Assembly: GCA_001897295.1 (NCBI GenBank)
Contig: MKSN01000001.1
Location: forward strand, 840,898 to 904,897
Length of the DNA stretch: 64,000 bases
Direction of reading: 5' to 3'
Source of the DNA: Candidatus Saccharibacteria bacterium 49-20
GTDB lineage: Bacteria; Patescibacteriota; Saccharimonadia; Saccharimonadales; Saccharimonadaceae
In this document: positions 25,246-36,018 of the stretch, one piece after another
How the letters are laid out: every line of letters starts with the position of its first letter
How positions within the stretch are numbered: the stretch's first letter is position 1
Translations under genes and position numbers: made by a program
The notes under the pieces: model-generated
Database searches by the model: none
Told to the model about the DNA's origin: nothing
What the model saw: the letters and a program-made list of their open reading frames with translations, nothing else

Positions 25246-26619
25246 ATGTTTAACCTCCCAGCAGTTTTTGTTGATATCGAAACCAATGGCGGCAACGGCG
25301 ATCGTGGTCGTATTACTGAGATTGCCCTCATTCGGGTTGAGGAAGGCGAGGTGGTTGAAGAGTATACGACACTTATTAACCCAGGTTCACCAATTCCATA
25401 TTGGATTACACGCTTGACGGGTATTACAAATGACGACTTAGTGGATGCACCGTATTTCGACGAAGTAGCGGGCGAGATTGCGCGTATTCTTGATGGTGCG
25501 ATATTTGTGGCGCACAACGTGCGATTCGACTTTTCATTTGTGAAGCGGCAGCTCGAAGCAGTCGGATATACTTTCAGGCCAAAGCTTTTCTGTACAGTTC
25601 GTATGTCGCGCGCACTATACCCGGAAAATAAAGGTCATAGCCTTGAGAAAATTATCGCCCGCCACGGGATTTCGGTTGATGATCGTCACCGTGCCTATGC
25701 CGACGCCAAAGCAATTTACGATTTTACAAAACTTGCAATCAAGGAGAAGGGATTTGATGCATTTCAAGCCTCCTATCTTTTGCAAACAAAAACCAAGACG
25801 CTTCCACCTAATATTGACGAAGCGCAGTTTGCGCGAATTCCACAAACACCTGGTGTGTATATTTTTGAAGACGATGAGGGAAGGCCGCTGTACGTAGGGA
25901 AAAGCGTAAACCTACGCGCACGAGTAATGTCTCACTTTGCGAATGATACGAAGATTGCAAAAGAGATGAAACTTTCGCTCGGTAGCCATTCGATATCATT
26001 TATTGAAACCGACACCGAAATCGAAGCGTTACTTTTGGAGTCGGCCAAAGTAAAAGAACTTCAGCCAATTCATAACCGTCTATTGCGTCGCAAAACCCAG
26101 CAAGCTGTACTCGTGAAGCAAGAGAATGGGGATGGCTACACGACAATAGAGATCGAGAGCCGTGATTTAAGTGATGAAACTGAACTCGATAAAATATACG
26201 GGGTGTATACTTCGCGCATGAAAGCAAAGGGCCAACTTGAAAGTCTGACAAAAACATTTCAGCTGTGTCCAAAACTCGTAGGTCTCGAAAAGGCTGTGGG
26301 TGCCTGTTTTCGCTATCACCTAGGGTTTTGCAAAGGTGCGTGTATTGGAAAAGAGCCGGCCGAATTATATAACCGACGAGTTGAATATGCACTCGAGCGC
26401 TCTAGGATTGAAGCATGGCCTTTCAAAGGTGAGTTGGCGGTGACGATTAGCCCCACGAAAGCACTAATTGTCGATCAATGGGTAATTAAGGGGTACGTAA
26501 CCGCGCTTGAAGATGGGTCGACGCACATGGAGCGTCTCATAAATGGCTTCGATATGGATACGTATAAAATTCTTCGCGCGTATCTTCGAAATCACAAGGC
26601 TCAAATCCAGCTGCTATAA
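25246..26619 (+). CDS. DEDDh 3'-5' exonuclease fused to GIY-YIG nuclease domain
   Basis: FVDIETNGGNGDRGRITEIALI ... HNVRFDFSF ... HRAYADA; PGVYIFEDDEGRPLYVGKSVNLRARVMSHF. Confidence 0.88.
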   Translation: MFNLPAVFVDIETNGGNGDRGRITEIALIRVEEGEVVEEYTTLINPGSPIPYWITRLTGITNDDLVDAPYFDEVAGEIARILDGAIFVAHNVRFDFSFVKRQLEAVGYTFRPKLFCTVRMSRALYPENKGHSLEKIIARHGISVDDRHRAYADAKAIYDFTKLAIKEKGFDAFQASYLLQTKTKTLPPNIDEAQFARIPQTPGVYIFEDDEGRPLYVGKSVNLRARVMSHFANDTKIAKEMKLSLGSHSISFIETDTEIEALLLESAKVKELQPIHNRLLRRKTQQAVLVKQENGDGYTTIEIESRDLSDETELDKIYGVYTSRMKAKGQLESLTKTFQLCPKLVGLEKAVGACFRYHLGFCKGACIGKEPAELYNRRVEYALERSRIEAWPFKGELAVTISPTKALIVDQWVIKGYVTALEDGSTHMERLINGFDMDTYKILRAYLRNHKAQIQLL

Positions 26620-26655
26620 TAAGACCACAAAGAACGAAAAAGGCTGAGGGGGTCC

Positions 26656-27399
26656 ATGAAATCAACCGTTTCCGTGCAAAACTTTTCCTTAACATTAGGC
26701 GACAAGGAGATCGTCCATAATCTTAATTTTGAAGTAAAGCCAGGTGAAGTATTCGCCTTTCTAGGCGCCAATGGGTCGGGTAAAACAAGTACCATTAGGT
26801 CGCTCCTTGGGCTTTACGAGCCAACTAAGGGCGAACTTCTCGTTAATGGTCGCCGCTACAGTTCAAAAGATGCAATGACCGTTGGGTATCTGCCTGAAGA
26901 GCGCGGCCTATATACGCGCGTGTCGGCAATCGAAAACCTAACTTACTTTGGTGAAATGAAAGGCCTATCGCGCGCCGATGCACGTAAAGAAGGCCTCGCA
27001 TTTTTGGAAGCTGTTGGCTTAAAAGATAAGGCGACCCTTAAGCTTAAAAGCCTTTCTGGTGGTCAGCAGCAAAAAGTGCAGCTTGGTGTGGCGGTGATGG
27101 GCAATCCAGACCTGCTTATTCTCGACGAGCCAACCAAGGGTCTTGACCCAGTGAACCGTAAACTTCTGCTCGATATTGTGGAAGCACACCGCGAACAGGG
27201 TGCGGCGGTGATTTATATTACGCACCTTATGGAAGAGGTCGAGCGCCTCGCTGACCGGCTCTTTATTATTAAAGACGGTCAAGCGAAAGCGTATGGAACT
27301 GTCGCGGCGGTGAAAAAAGAATTTGGTGCAAAATCAATCGAAGATGTATTCGTTTCGATTTATGATGAGACGCCAAAAAAGAAGAAAGGTGACGCATAA
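26656..27399 (+). CDS. ABC transporter ATP-binding protein (NatA-like)
   Basis: GANGSGKTST, LSGGQQQKVQLG, LILDEPTKGLDP. Confidence 0.93.
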   Translation: MKSTVSVQNFSLTLGDKEIVHNLNFEVKPGEVFAFLGANGSGKTSTIRSLLGLYEPTKGELLVNGRRYSSKDAMTVGYLPEERGLYTRVSAIENLTYFGEMKGLSRADARKEGLAFLEAVGLKDKATLKLKSLSGGQQQKVQLGVAVMGNPDLLILDEPTKGLDPVNRKLLLDIVEAHREQGAAVIYITHLMEEVERLADRLFIIKDGQAKAYGTVAAVKKEFGAKSIEDVFVSIYDETPKKKKGDA

Positions 27400-28625
27400 T
27401 GTCGAAACTACGAACTGTTATACGCCACGAGTATCTTACTGTTGTGAAGCAAAAGGGCTTCTGGGCCTACATGATTGCAATGCCGCTTATTTTCTTGGTT
27501 GTATTTCTTCTTATCGGGCTTGCGAGCAAGTCTGAAAATACTTCAATTGAAAAACTGACCAACGACCTCAAGGGCGTTGCCATTATCGACGAAAGTGGGT
27601 TGGTCGCTGACGAACTCATTCAAGCAAGCGGACAGAAAGAATACCCAGCCAGTGAATACCAAGCGCTGCGCGACGAAGTTGAAGCAGGTGATCGTAAGGG
27701 GCTTATTTTCTACCCAAGCGACCTCCTTACTTCTCGCCAATTCCAGGTGTATGTATCTGGGGTAGACTTCTCGTTTAGCTCGGCCGCGAGTGAAGTTGCG
27801 AATTCACTTTTGAAAACGAGTCTCGTAATTCCAATCGGGTCAGAGGAAAAGATTGTGCTTGCTCAGCAAGGCGCCGAAGCGGTCACCACGACCTACGCAA
27901 ACGGAACGGAAAGCGTCGGGTTTGCCCGCTTCATTATTCCGGGCGTCATTACAGCGATGTTCTTAATTATTTTGATGTTCTCGATCGGCTACATTCTTAC
28001 AAGTATTGCCGATGAAAAAGAGAATCGCTCGATGGAAATGGCGCTGACGTATGCTAGCCCACGCACATTGATTATCGGAAAGCTTATTGCCGTCGTCCTC
28101 ATTACATTGACCCAGTTGGTGTTCTTTGCGGGACTTGCGGGTATCGCGCTGACCGTCGCTCTAACCACGGACTTCGTTCAACTTCCTCCAAACTTTGATC
28201 TTTCACAGGTGCCTATAGATCCGATCGTTGTGCTGTTTGGGTTTGGATTCTTGGTAGTTGGGTTTATCTTGTTCGCAGCATGTATGGCGCTGACCGCGGT
28301 GCTACTTCCTGCAAAACAAGCGAATAACTTTTCTGCGCTGTTTTACATCCTTCCATTCGTACCATTCTGGTTTATGTGGGTAGTCATTAGTGACCCATCA
28401 AATCCAGTGGTACAGTTTGCAACGTACTTCCCTATAACCGCACCAACTACTGCACTCGTTCGCAATACAATTGGAAACATTACACCCCTCGAATCTTTAA
28501 CGAGCCTCGCTATTATGTCGCTCACTGCGTTCTTAGTGTTGTGGCTTGTGATTCGGGTGTTTCCAAAGGGTGCACTTGAATTCCAAAACGCATTGTCACT
28601 TAAGAATCTTTTCTCGAAGCGCTAA
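27399..28625 (+). CDS. ABC-2 type permease (NatB-like)
   Basis: Multi-TM, KENRSMEMALTYASPRTLIIGKLIAV; 1-nt overlap with the ATPase gene. Confidence 0.88.
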   Translation: MSKLRTVIRHEYLTVVKQKGFWAYMIAMPLIFLVVFLLIGLASKSENTSIEKLTNDLKGVAIIDESGLVADELIQASGQKEYPASEYQALRDEVEAGDRKGLIFYPSDLLTSRQFQVYVSGVDFSFSSAASEVANSLLKTSLVIPIGSEEKIVLAQQGAEAVTTTYANGTESVGFARFIIPGVITAMFLIILMFSIGYILTSIADEKENRSMEMALTYASPRTLIIGKLIAVVLITLTQLVFFAGLAGIALTVALTTDFVQLPPNFDLSQVPIDPIVVLFGFGFLVVGFILFAACMALTAVLLPAKQANNFSALFYILPFVPFWFMWVVISDPSNPVVQFATYFPITAPTTALVRNTIGNITPLESLTSLAIMSLTAFLVLWLVIRVFPKGALEFQNALSLKNLFSKR

Positions 28626-28709
28626 GGCTTACTGGCGCAAGACGAACTCGGTAACTTTATGTGATGCGCGTCACAGACAGTGCCAAATACCCGGTATAGA
28701 CTAGCATCT

Positions 28710-29864
28710 ATGCGTATGATGGCGGAACAGAGCACAGCATTTATATATGAAAATATAGTAAAACCGGTATTGTTTCGATTTCCACCAGATGACGTGCATA
28801 GTGCGATGCTTCGAATGGCGAGCTCGGTGGGGCGCTCGAATGTCCTCACCTGGGGGTTTTCGAGGGTGTTTACCACTCGCCATCCGATGCTTGCGCAGAC
28901 CGTTGCGGGAGTTCGGTTTCGATCTCCAGTAGGAGTGTCGGCGGGATTTGATAAAAATGCCGAAACAGTGCGAGTGATGCACTCGCTTGGCTATGGATTT
29001 ATGACAGTCGGCTCGGTTACTGCGCGGCCCTGTGCGGGTAATCCAAAACCTTGGTTTCATCGACATCCGGAAGATAAGTCCTTGTCGGTGCATGTAGGGC
29101 TCGCGAACTTAGGCTCGAGTGATGTGCTTAGAACGCTTGAGCGCAACGCAGTTTACTTTGAAGGTGATAACTTTCCGGTAATTCTTTCTGTTGCTAAAAC
29201 GAATAATCCAGAAACGGTAAGCAGCGAGGCGGCGGTAGAAGATTATCTAACCTCGCTGCGACGTATCAAAAAAAGTAGTGCCGTGCAGCTAGTAGAGCTT
29301 AACATTTCATGCCCCAACACGTATGGAGGAGAGCCCTTTACAAGCCCTGGGTTGCTCGAAGAGTTACTTCGCGGCGTTGATGCACTAAAGCTTGCGCAAC
29401 CAATCTTCGTGAAGATGCCTGTGAATATGAAATGGGAGCAGTTTGATGGACTGCTGCAGGTTATTGTACGGCACGCAGTTGCTGGGGTGACTATTTCAAA
29501 CCTCGTGAAAGACCCGAAGCTACTGGCGCATGGCAGGGCCGAAGGGGTTCGCGGTGGTATGAGTGGGCTTCCGACACAAAAAGTAAGCAATGACCTTATT
29601 GCAAAAACCTACAAAAAATACGGCAAGAAACTCGATATTATCGGCGTAGGGGGTGTGTTTACTGCCGAGGACGCATATGCAAAAATTCGACGCGGCGCAA
29701 AAGTTGTTGCGCTCGTCACGGGGTTGATTTATAACGGGCCGCAACTGGGTGCTCAGGTGCAGCGAGGTCTCGTGAAACTCCTTCGAAGAGACGGTTTTAG
29801 CTCTATCGAAGAGGCAGTGGGCGCGGATATTCACTCCACACTGTATACTAGTAACAATGAGTAA
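28710..29864 (+). CDS. pyrD: Dihydroorotate dehydrogenase
   Basis: PVGVSAGFDKNAETV, GFMTVGSVTARPCAGNPKPWFHR, ELNISCPNTYGGEPF, IIGVGGVFTAEDA. Confidence 0.9.
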   Translation: MRMMAEQSTAFIYENIVKPVLFRFPPDDVHSAMLRMASSVGRSNVLTWGFSRVFTTRHPMLAQTVAGVRFRSPVGVSAGFDKNAETVRVMHSLGYGFMTVGSVTARPCAGNPKPWFHRHPEDKSLSVHVGLANLGSSDVLRTLERNAVYFEGDNFPVILSVAKTNNPETVSSEAAVEDYLTSLRRIKKSSAVQLVELNISCPNTYGGEPFTSPGLLEELLRGVDALKLAQPIFVKMPVNMKWEQFDGLLQVIVRHAVAGVTISNLVKDPKLLAHGRAEGVRGGMSGLPTQKVSNDLIAKTYKKYGKKLDIIGVGGVFTAEDAYAKIRRGAKVVALVTGLIYNGPQLGAQVQRGLVKLLRRDGFSSIEEAVGADIHSTLYTSNNE

Positions 29865-29878
29865 AGGTTGGGTGGGTA

Positions 29879-31063
29879 ATGGAAAATAAAGTGCTGATCG
29901 TGGTGAACGCAGGGTCTTCGAGCTTGAAGATTGATGTATATGCCGCGCAGTCCGAGCTGGACGCGGCGATTTCGGTATCAGTTGAAAATATTGGATCCAG
30001 CGCGGCTGAATTACTTCCGGGTAAGGCTCAGGGTCAAGTCGAGGCGACCATAATCGATGCGGCCGACCACACACAGGCTATCAAAGCCTGTTTTGACTGG
30101 CTTGTGGCCCAGCGAGCATTTAGTATCGGCGCGGTGGCATATCGTGTGGTACACGGCGGTGCGCGTTTTAACGAAGCGACTGAACTTGATGATGAGGCCG
30201 TCGAGTATCTTCGATCGATTACCAAACTGGCGCCAAACCATATGCCGCCAGTACTCGCGTGTATTGATTATTTCCGCACGCAACTTCCAGATGCGTCGCA
30301 TATTGCCTGTTTTGATACTGCCTTTTTTGCAGACGCACCGACCGAGACAAAGCGTTTTGCGCTGCCAAAGCGGTATGCCGAGAAGGGCGTGGTGCGTTAT
30401 GGGTTTCATGGCCTCTCGTATAGCTATTTATTGGATAGCTTCACGCAGCACGAGGGCCCTAGTGCTGCGCAGGGCCGTGTGATCATGCTGCACCTAGGAA
30501 GTGGCGCAAGTATCACCGCGACTCGAGGGGGTGTTCCGGTTGACATGTCGATGGGATTCACGCCAATGTCGGGCATTATGATGGGGACTCGAACGGGTGA
30601 TATTGATCCGGGTGCGCTTTTTTACATCATGCAGCAAGAAAATCTTGATGCGCAGGCGATGAGCGACATTGTCATGAGGCAATCGGGACTCTTGGGGGTT
30701 TCGGGCACTACGGCCAATATGCGTGAGTTGCTCGAGGCGCAGCATCACGATGAAGATGCGGCGCTCGCGGTTGAGCTTTTTTGCCGATCTGCAAAGAAGA
30801 CTATCGGCGCCTACACAGCACTGCTGGGTGGGGTGGATAGTATTATTTTCACCGGGGGTATTGGTGAGCGATCGGCCGAGGTGCGAGCGAGGATTTTAAG
30901 TGGCCTCGAGTACCTTGGTGTGAGTATCAACGAGTCGCGAAACGCGGCGGCGGCTCGGCTTATTTCGGACGATGGGGCACGCGTGGGCGTACACGTTATT
31001 CCAGCCCGAGAAGACTACTCAATCGCAACACAAGCATATGAATTATTAGAAAAGGGGGCATAA
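29879..31063 (+). CDS. ackA: Acetate kinase
   Basis: VNAGSSSLKIDVY, VAYRVVHGGARF, FDTAFF, YGFHGLSYSYL, MMGTRTGDIDPG. Confidence 0.95.
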   Translation: MENKVLIVVNAGSSSLKIDVYAAQSELDAAISVSVENIGSSAAELLPGKAQGQVEATIIDAADHTQAIKACFDWLVAQRAFSIGAVAYRVVHGGARFNEATELDDEAVEYLRSITKLAPNHMPPVLACIDYFRTQLPDASHIACFDTAFFADAPTETKRFALPKRYAEKGVVRYGFHGLSYSYLLDSFTQHEGPSAAQGRVIMLHLGSGASITATRGGVPVDMSMGFTPMSGIMMGTRTGDIDPGALFYIMQQENLDAQAMSDIVMRQSGLLGVSGTTANMRELLEAQHHDEDAALAVELFCRSAKKTIGAYTALLGGVDSIIFTGGIGERSAEVRARILSGLEYLGVSINESRNAAAARLISDDGARVGVHVIPAREDYSIATQAYELLEKGA

Positions 31064-33415
31064 ATGATATCTTCTGAACTACTGCGAAATATTGACGCGT
31101 ACTGGCGAGCTGCAAATTATTTATCTGTGGGTCAAATGTATTTACGCGACAATCCGCTTTTAAAGCGCGACCTAGAGTTAGGCGACATTAAGCGCATGCT
31201 ACTTGGCCACTGGGGCACGACGCCGGGTCAAAATTTCATCTATGCACACCTCAACCGCGTGATTAACGAAAGAAACGCAAGTATCGTATATATTTCTGGC
31301 CCAGGACATGGAGGGCCGGCGCTCATGGCTAATGCCTATCTTGATGGTACCTGGAGTGAAGTCTATCCAGATATGCCTCAAAATGAGAAGGGTATGGCGA
31401 CGCTATTTCGAAAGTTTTCTTGGCCTGGTGGACTTAGCAGCCACGTATCACCCCAGGTTCCTGGGTCAATGCACGAAGGTGGTGAGCTTGGCTATTCGTT
31501 AAGTCATGCATTCGGTGCGGCATTCGATAACCCAGATCTTATTGCTGCCTGTGTGGTTGGTGATGGCGAGGCCGAGACTGGCCCAATTGCGACCGCCTGG
31601 CATTCAAACAAATTCTTGAACGCCAAGACCGACGGAGCCGTTCTGCCAATCCTTCACCTTAATGGATATAAGATCAGTAACCCTACAGTGCTCGCACGTA
31701 TTGAACATGATGAGCTTGAGCAGCTGTTTCGTGGGTATGGGTGGAATCCCTATTTTGTTGAAGGTGACGACCCCGAGGTGATGCATGTACGCATGGCCGA
31801 AGTGCTCGATGACGTGTTTAATGACATTAAGCATATTCAGACCGAAGCACGTGAGCATGGCAATACAACGCGGCCTCGTTGGCCTATGATTGTGCTTCGC
31901 TCGCCAAAGGGCTGGACTGGACCAAAAGAGGTTGATGGTCTTCCGAGCGAGAACAACTTCCGCTCGCATCAGGTGCCATTTCCAGTTGATGCGAAGCACG
32001 AAGCGAATGTACAGAAGCTTGCCGAATGGCTCAAAAGCTACCGTCCAGAAGAGTTGTTTGATGAAAACGGAACTCTCTTGCCGCACCTTGCCAAGTTGAC
32101 ACCTCGTGGCGCACTGCGTATGAGCGCCAATGACAATGCAAATGGGGGTAAGTTACTGCGCGAACTCGAACTTCCTAATTTCCGTGAATATGCCGTAGAT
32201 GTGCCGGTGAGGAGTGAATCTTCAACGGGTAATACAGAGGCACTCGGTCCCTGGCTACGTGATGTCATCGCACTCAACCTGCGCAAGCGAAACTTCAGGG
32301 TATTCTCGCCTGATGAAACGATCTCGAATAAGCTTGAGCCTGTGTTCGAAGCGACCGATAGGCAGTGGAACGGCCGTACGTATGACGGCGATCAGTATCT
32401 TGCACAGGAAGGTATGGTGATCGACTCGATGCTAAGTGAGCATATGGCCCAAGGCTGGCTTGAGGGCTATCTTTTAACGGGTCGTCATGGAATTTTGCAT
32501 AGCTACGAGGCATTCATTCGAATTATCGACTCGATGGTGAGCCAACACGCAAAGTGGATGAAAATGAGCGACGAGCTTACCTGGCGCGAGCCGATTGCTT
32601 CGTTAAATTATCTGCTCACAAGTCACGTGTGGCGCCAAGACCACAACGGCTTCACGCATCAAGACCCCGGGTTCATTGACCATATTGTGAATAAAAAGCC
32701 AGACGTCGCGCGCGTCTATTTGCCTCCGGATGCAAACACCACACTAAGTGTGATGGGTCACGTACTTAAGACACGCGGCTATATTAACCTCGTGGTAACG
32801 GGCAAACACCCATCGCCGCAGTGGTTATCTATTGAGGAAGCAATCGAACACTGTACGAAGGGTGTCGATGTGTGGCGCTGGGCTTCAAATGATGAAAACA
32901 GCGAGCCTGATGTGGTGATGGCCGCAGCGGGTGACGTGCCAACGCTCGAGGTAATGGCGGCCGTTTCTATACTAAGGGCGCGCCTTCCTGAGTTAAAAAT
33001 TCGCGTAGTGAACGTTGTAGACCTCATGAGGCTACAGCCAGATAGTGAACATCCTCATGGATTGAGTGACATTGATTACAATCAAATTTTTACTACCGAT
33101 ACGCCTATCATCTTTGCGTTTCACGGCTACCCGTGGCTTGTGCACAGGCTTGTGTATCGAAGAAAGAATCAACGCCTTCATGTGCGTGGATACAAAGAAG
33201 AGGGTACGATTACGACAGCTTTCGACATGACGGTGAAGAATGAACTCGACAGGTTCCACCTTGTGTTAGACGTCATTGAAAGGGCCGGGCTTACGAGCGA
33301 AAGCGCACAGCAGCTCCGTCAGGATATGCAGAAAAAGTTGATCGAGCATGCGCAGTATATCGTGGACAATGGAGAGGATATGCCAGAGGTTCGCGGGTGG
33401 CGTTGGCAGATATAG
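31064..33415 (+). CDS. Phosphoketolase (Xfp/Xpk family)
   Basis: [67 protein letters not shown]. Confidence 0.96.
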   Translation: MISSELLRNIDAYWRAANYLSVGQMYLRDNPLLKRDLELGDIKRMLLGHWGTTPGQNFIYAHLNRVINERNASIVYISGPGHGGPALMANAYLDGTWSEVYPDMPQNEKGMATLFRKFSWPGGLSSHVSPQVPGSMHEGGELGYSLSHAFGAAFDNPDLIAACVVGDGEAETGPIATAWHSNKFLNAKTDGAVLPILHLNGYKISNPTVLARIEHDELEQLFRGYGWNPYFVEGDDPEVMHVRMAEVLDDVFNDIKHIQTEAREHGNTTRPRWPMIVLRSPKGWTGPKEVDGLPSENNFRSHQVPFPVDAKHEANVQKLAEWLKSYRPEELFDENGTLLPHLAKLTPRGALRMSANDNANGGKLLRELELPNFREYAVDVPVRSESSTGNTEALGPWLRDVIALNLRKRNFRVFSPDETISNKLEPVFEATDRQWNGRTYDGDQYLAQEGMVIDSMLSEHMAQGWLEGYLLTGRHGILHSYEAFIRIIDSMVSQHAKWMKMSDELTWREPIASLNYLLTSHVWRQDHNGFTHQDPGFIDHIVNKKPDVARVYLPPDANTTLSVMGHVLKTRGYINLVVTGKHPSPQWLSIEEAIEHCTKGVDVWRWASNDENSEPDVVMAAAGDVPTLEVMAAVSILRARLPELKIRVVNVVDLMRLQPDSEHPHGLSDIDYNQIFTTDTPIIFAFHGYPWLVHRLVYRRKNQRLHVRGYKEEGTITTAFDMTVKNELDRFHLVLDVIERAGLTSESAQQLRQDMQKKLIEHAQYIVDNGEDMPEVRGWRWQI

Positions 33416-33432
33416 CCCTAGGTGTGACAACG

Positions 33433-33462
33433 CAAAAGAGAGAGCGGCGACTCTCTCTTTTG
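33433..33462. terminator. Bidirectional intrinsic terminator between phosphoketolase gene and tatC
   Basis: CAAAAGAGAGAG-CGGCGA-CTCTCTCTTTTG, 12-bp perfect stem with A/T tracts. Confidence 0.85.
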
Positions 33463-33481
33463 TGTTGAAGTGTATGTGATA

Positions 33482-34301
33482 TTAGCGACGCAGGGCGTAT
33501 CCCGCGCAGACAAGGAGGGCCGCTGCACCTAGTGCGGTAAATGCTGCGATGCCCGCGATGACTCCAATTGTTCCAAATCCGTAGCCGCTTGATTTTTTGG
33601 GCGTTCGAAGCAATTGAGATAAGCACCGCAATTACACCAAGTTGATACACCACAATCACAGGCCCCGCCATGATTGTCTGGTTGATAGGGTCTGGGGTAG
33701 GGGTAAGGATAGCCGCAACGATAAACGCACCAAGCACGACCCACTTTTCAGACTTCATAAGTCCACCCGGCTTCAGCGGCTTAATAGTGTGAAGGAGTAG
33801 TAGCAGTAGTGGTACCTGGAAGACGATACCAATACCAATCGTATAGGCAACGACAAAATTCGTGTACGAGTCAGCGGTAAGTGCTGAGGTGACGTATTGA
33901 TCCGCAAACCCATACAAGAAGGTGAGCGCACTTGGTACGGCGACAAAGTAGCCAAATAAGATACCCGCAACAAGCAGGAAAAGTGAACTAATGAGGATGA
34001 TGGCTGATTTCCTGCGGGCTTTCTCTGGTAGGGCGGGACTGAGGAATGAGTAGAGCTGCTGAAGCAGTATCGGAAAGGCCACTGCGAGCCCCGCGTATAC
34101 AGAGATGAGGAGTGCAAAGGTAAATCCACCACCCGGGGTGAGGTAAATGAGCTTTTGGCCGTTTAAGGGCGCGGTGAAGATAGGAAGGATGATGTCGCGG
34201 TAGTTATATGCCAATACTGCACCGACAATGAAAAACAGAGCGATCAGCATAAACCGCCACTGCAACTCCTTTAAATGTCGCTTTGCGGACATTTTTGTCA
34301 T
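33482..34301 (-). CDS. tatC: Sec-independent translocase TatC with apparent +1 frameshift near the C-terminus
   Basis: MSAKRHLKELQWRFMLIALFFIVGAVLAYN..., GGGFTFALLISVYAGLAVAFPILLQQLYSFLSPAL; frame breaks at A6 run 33593-33598 (T6 on +). Confidence 0.8.
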
Positions 34302-34359
34302 AGAGAAATTATAGTCCTTTTAGGGGTGAAGCACAAGCGGAACCGACGGTTCGTGGTGC

Positions 34360-34740
34360 CTATTTCTTAGGGGTAAATTGAAGCGAGAGTGAGTTCACGC
34401 AGTAGCGAAGGCCAGTGGTCTCTTTTGGGCCATCATCAAACACGTGTCCAAGGTGTCCACCACACTGTGCGCACATGATTTCGGTACGCACCATGCCGTG
34501 GGTTGTATCTTTTTCGGTGATGATAGAACCCTCGACTGCTTGATCAAAACTTGGCCAGCCGCAGCCAGCGTCAAATTTAGTGTGAGATGTGAAAAGTTTG
34601 CTGCCGCAATTTGCGCATACGTAATCGCCAGTATCGAAAGTGTAAACGAGCGCACCACTAAATGGGGCTTCGGTTGCCTTGTCGAAAAGTACCGCCTTTT
34701 GTTCGTCGCTTAAATCTGGATTCTTCACATCTTTGGTCAT
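34360..34740 (-). CDS. msrB: Peptide-methionine (R)-S-oxide reductase
   Basis: [52 protein letters not shown]. Confidence 0.95.
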   Translation of the reverse strand: MTKDVKNPDLSDEQKAVLFDKATEAPFSGALVYTFDTGDYVCANCGSKLFTSHTKFDAGCGWPSFDQAVEGSIITEKDTTHGMVRTEIMCAQCGGHLGHVFDDGPKETTGLRYCVNSLSLQFTPKK

Positions 34741-34783
34741 ACTCTCATTATACTCGCCCTGAAATGAGGCGTATACTAAGAGT

Positions 34784-35251
34784 ATGAAAGAACTAGTATT
34801 TGCAGGCGGATGTTTCTGGGGCGTTGAGGAATTATTTCGAACGCAACCAGGCGTGGTGGATACCGAGGTAGGTTACACGGGCGGCGAAAACTCAAACCCA
34901 ACTTATGAACATCACCCAGGTCACGCCGAGGCGATTAAAGTTACCTACGACCCTTCGCAGACGAGCGTCGCACGGCTTCTTGATTACTTGTTTCAGATCC
35001 ATGACCCAACGACAATGAACCGCCAAGGGAATGACGTAGGCTCAAGCTATCGTTCGGCGATTTTCTACAAAAATGAAGAAGAAAAGACCGAGGCTGAGTC
35101 GGCAATTGTGCGCAATCAAGTGTATTGGGAGGCGCCTATCGTGACGCAACTCGAGCTGCTGACGACATTTTGGCCAGCCGAAGACTACCATCAGGATTAC
35201 CTGCAAAAGAATATTGGTGGCTATACCTGCCACTTCGAGCGCGCTCGTTAG
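34784..35251 (+). CDS. msrA: Peptide-methionine (S)-S-oxide reductase
   Basis: [29 protein letters not shown]. Confidence 0.96.
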   Translation: MKELVFAGGCFWGVEELFRTQPGVVDTEVGYTGGENSNPTYEHHPGHAEAIKVTYDPSQTSVARLLDYLFQIHDPTTMNRQGNDVGSSYRSAIFYKNEEEKTEAESAIVRNQVYWEAPIVTQLELLTTFWPAEDYHQDYLQKNIGGYTCHFERAR

Positions 35252-35961
35252 TAGAAAAGTGCCATCATCAAGTTGAAGATGACAATTGAACCACCTAGGA
35301 TAATCGCACCCACGCCGACGATTAATCGGTAGTTTGTTTTATCAAGAAGTTCGCGAAGTTGCTGGGTCATCTTCGTAAGGCGTTGAGGGTTTTTGCGCAT
35401 GAAGATAATGATGCCAAAGAACGGCACAACCGATGCGGCAAAGAACACCACTGTATAAATGAGCCGCTCGAGCAGCCCAATACTGACGTTCGCGATAATG
35501 TTACCTGCGATATACGCCGCAGTTACACCGCTTACGCTGACAAAAGTACGCGCAAACCCAAGTCCGAACATTGAAATGATGCCGCCAGTTTTACGTACTT
35601 TAGCGGGTTTGATGTCAGGGACGTGTTGGTGGTTAAGATACCAAATACCGCCCCATACGAAACCAGCTCCTACGAGCACGTTGAAGATAACGCTCACTGT
35701 GAGTGCTTTGACTGTGGTGTCGATAAAACTTAAGAGTTTATCAAGGTGGAGGGTCTGGAAAAGGACGATCAGTACGAGTACTGCAAGCAGGACGCCACTC
35801 ATAATTGAAGCAGTGTAGGTGACAGGGTGCTTTGATTTGGCGGTCATGGCGATCTGCGCCACATAGAGCGTAGGGCTAAAACCTGCCGCCAGGCCAAGTA
35901 TCGACATACTAATGAGTGTCGAGATAAATATAAAGAGGGCTGAGATAATATCTGTCGCCAT
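35248..35961 (-). CDS. GAP-family-like multi-TM membrane protein
   Basis: MATDIISALFIFISTLISMSILGLAAGFSPTLYVAQIAMTAKS; about 6 TM helices. Confidence 0.55.
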   Translation of the reverse strand: MATDIISALFIFISTLISMSILGLAAGFSPTLYVAQIAMTAKSKHPVTYTASIMSGVLLAVLVLIVLFQTLHLDKLLSFIDTTVKALTVSVIFNVLVGAGFVWGGIWYLNHQHVPDIKPAKVRKTGGIISMFGLGFARTFVSVSGVTAAYIAGNIIANVSIGLLERLIYTVVFFAASVVPFFGIIIFMRKNPQRLTKMTQQLRELLDKTNYRLIVGVGAIILGGSIVIFNLMMALFY

Positions 35962-36018
35962 GTACATATTGTAGTCGCATTGTAATTGTTTTGCACCTAT
36001 CGGTGGTACACTAGGTGC

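Noticed and set aside
25242-25247. TATAAT overlapping the ATG of the DnaQ/GIY-YIG gene
   Set aside because: A -10 box cannot serve a start codon it overlaps; the exonuclease motif begins right after this ATG, so the gene is probably read from upstream
33291-33500. C-terminal extension of the listed TatC ORF
   Set aside because: Runs through a perfect intrinsic terminator and antisense to the phosphoketolase gene; better explained by the A6 frameshift
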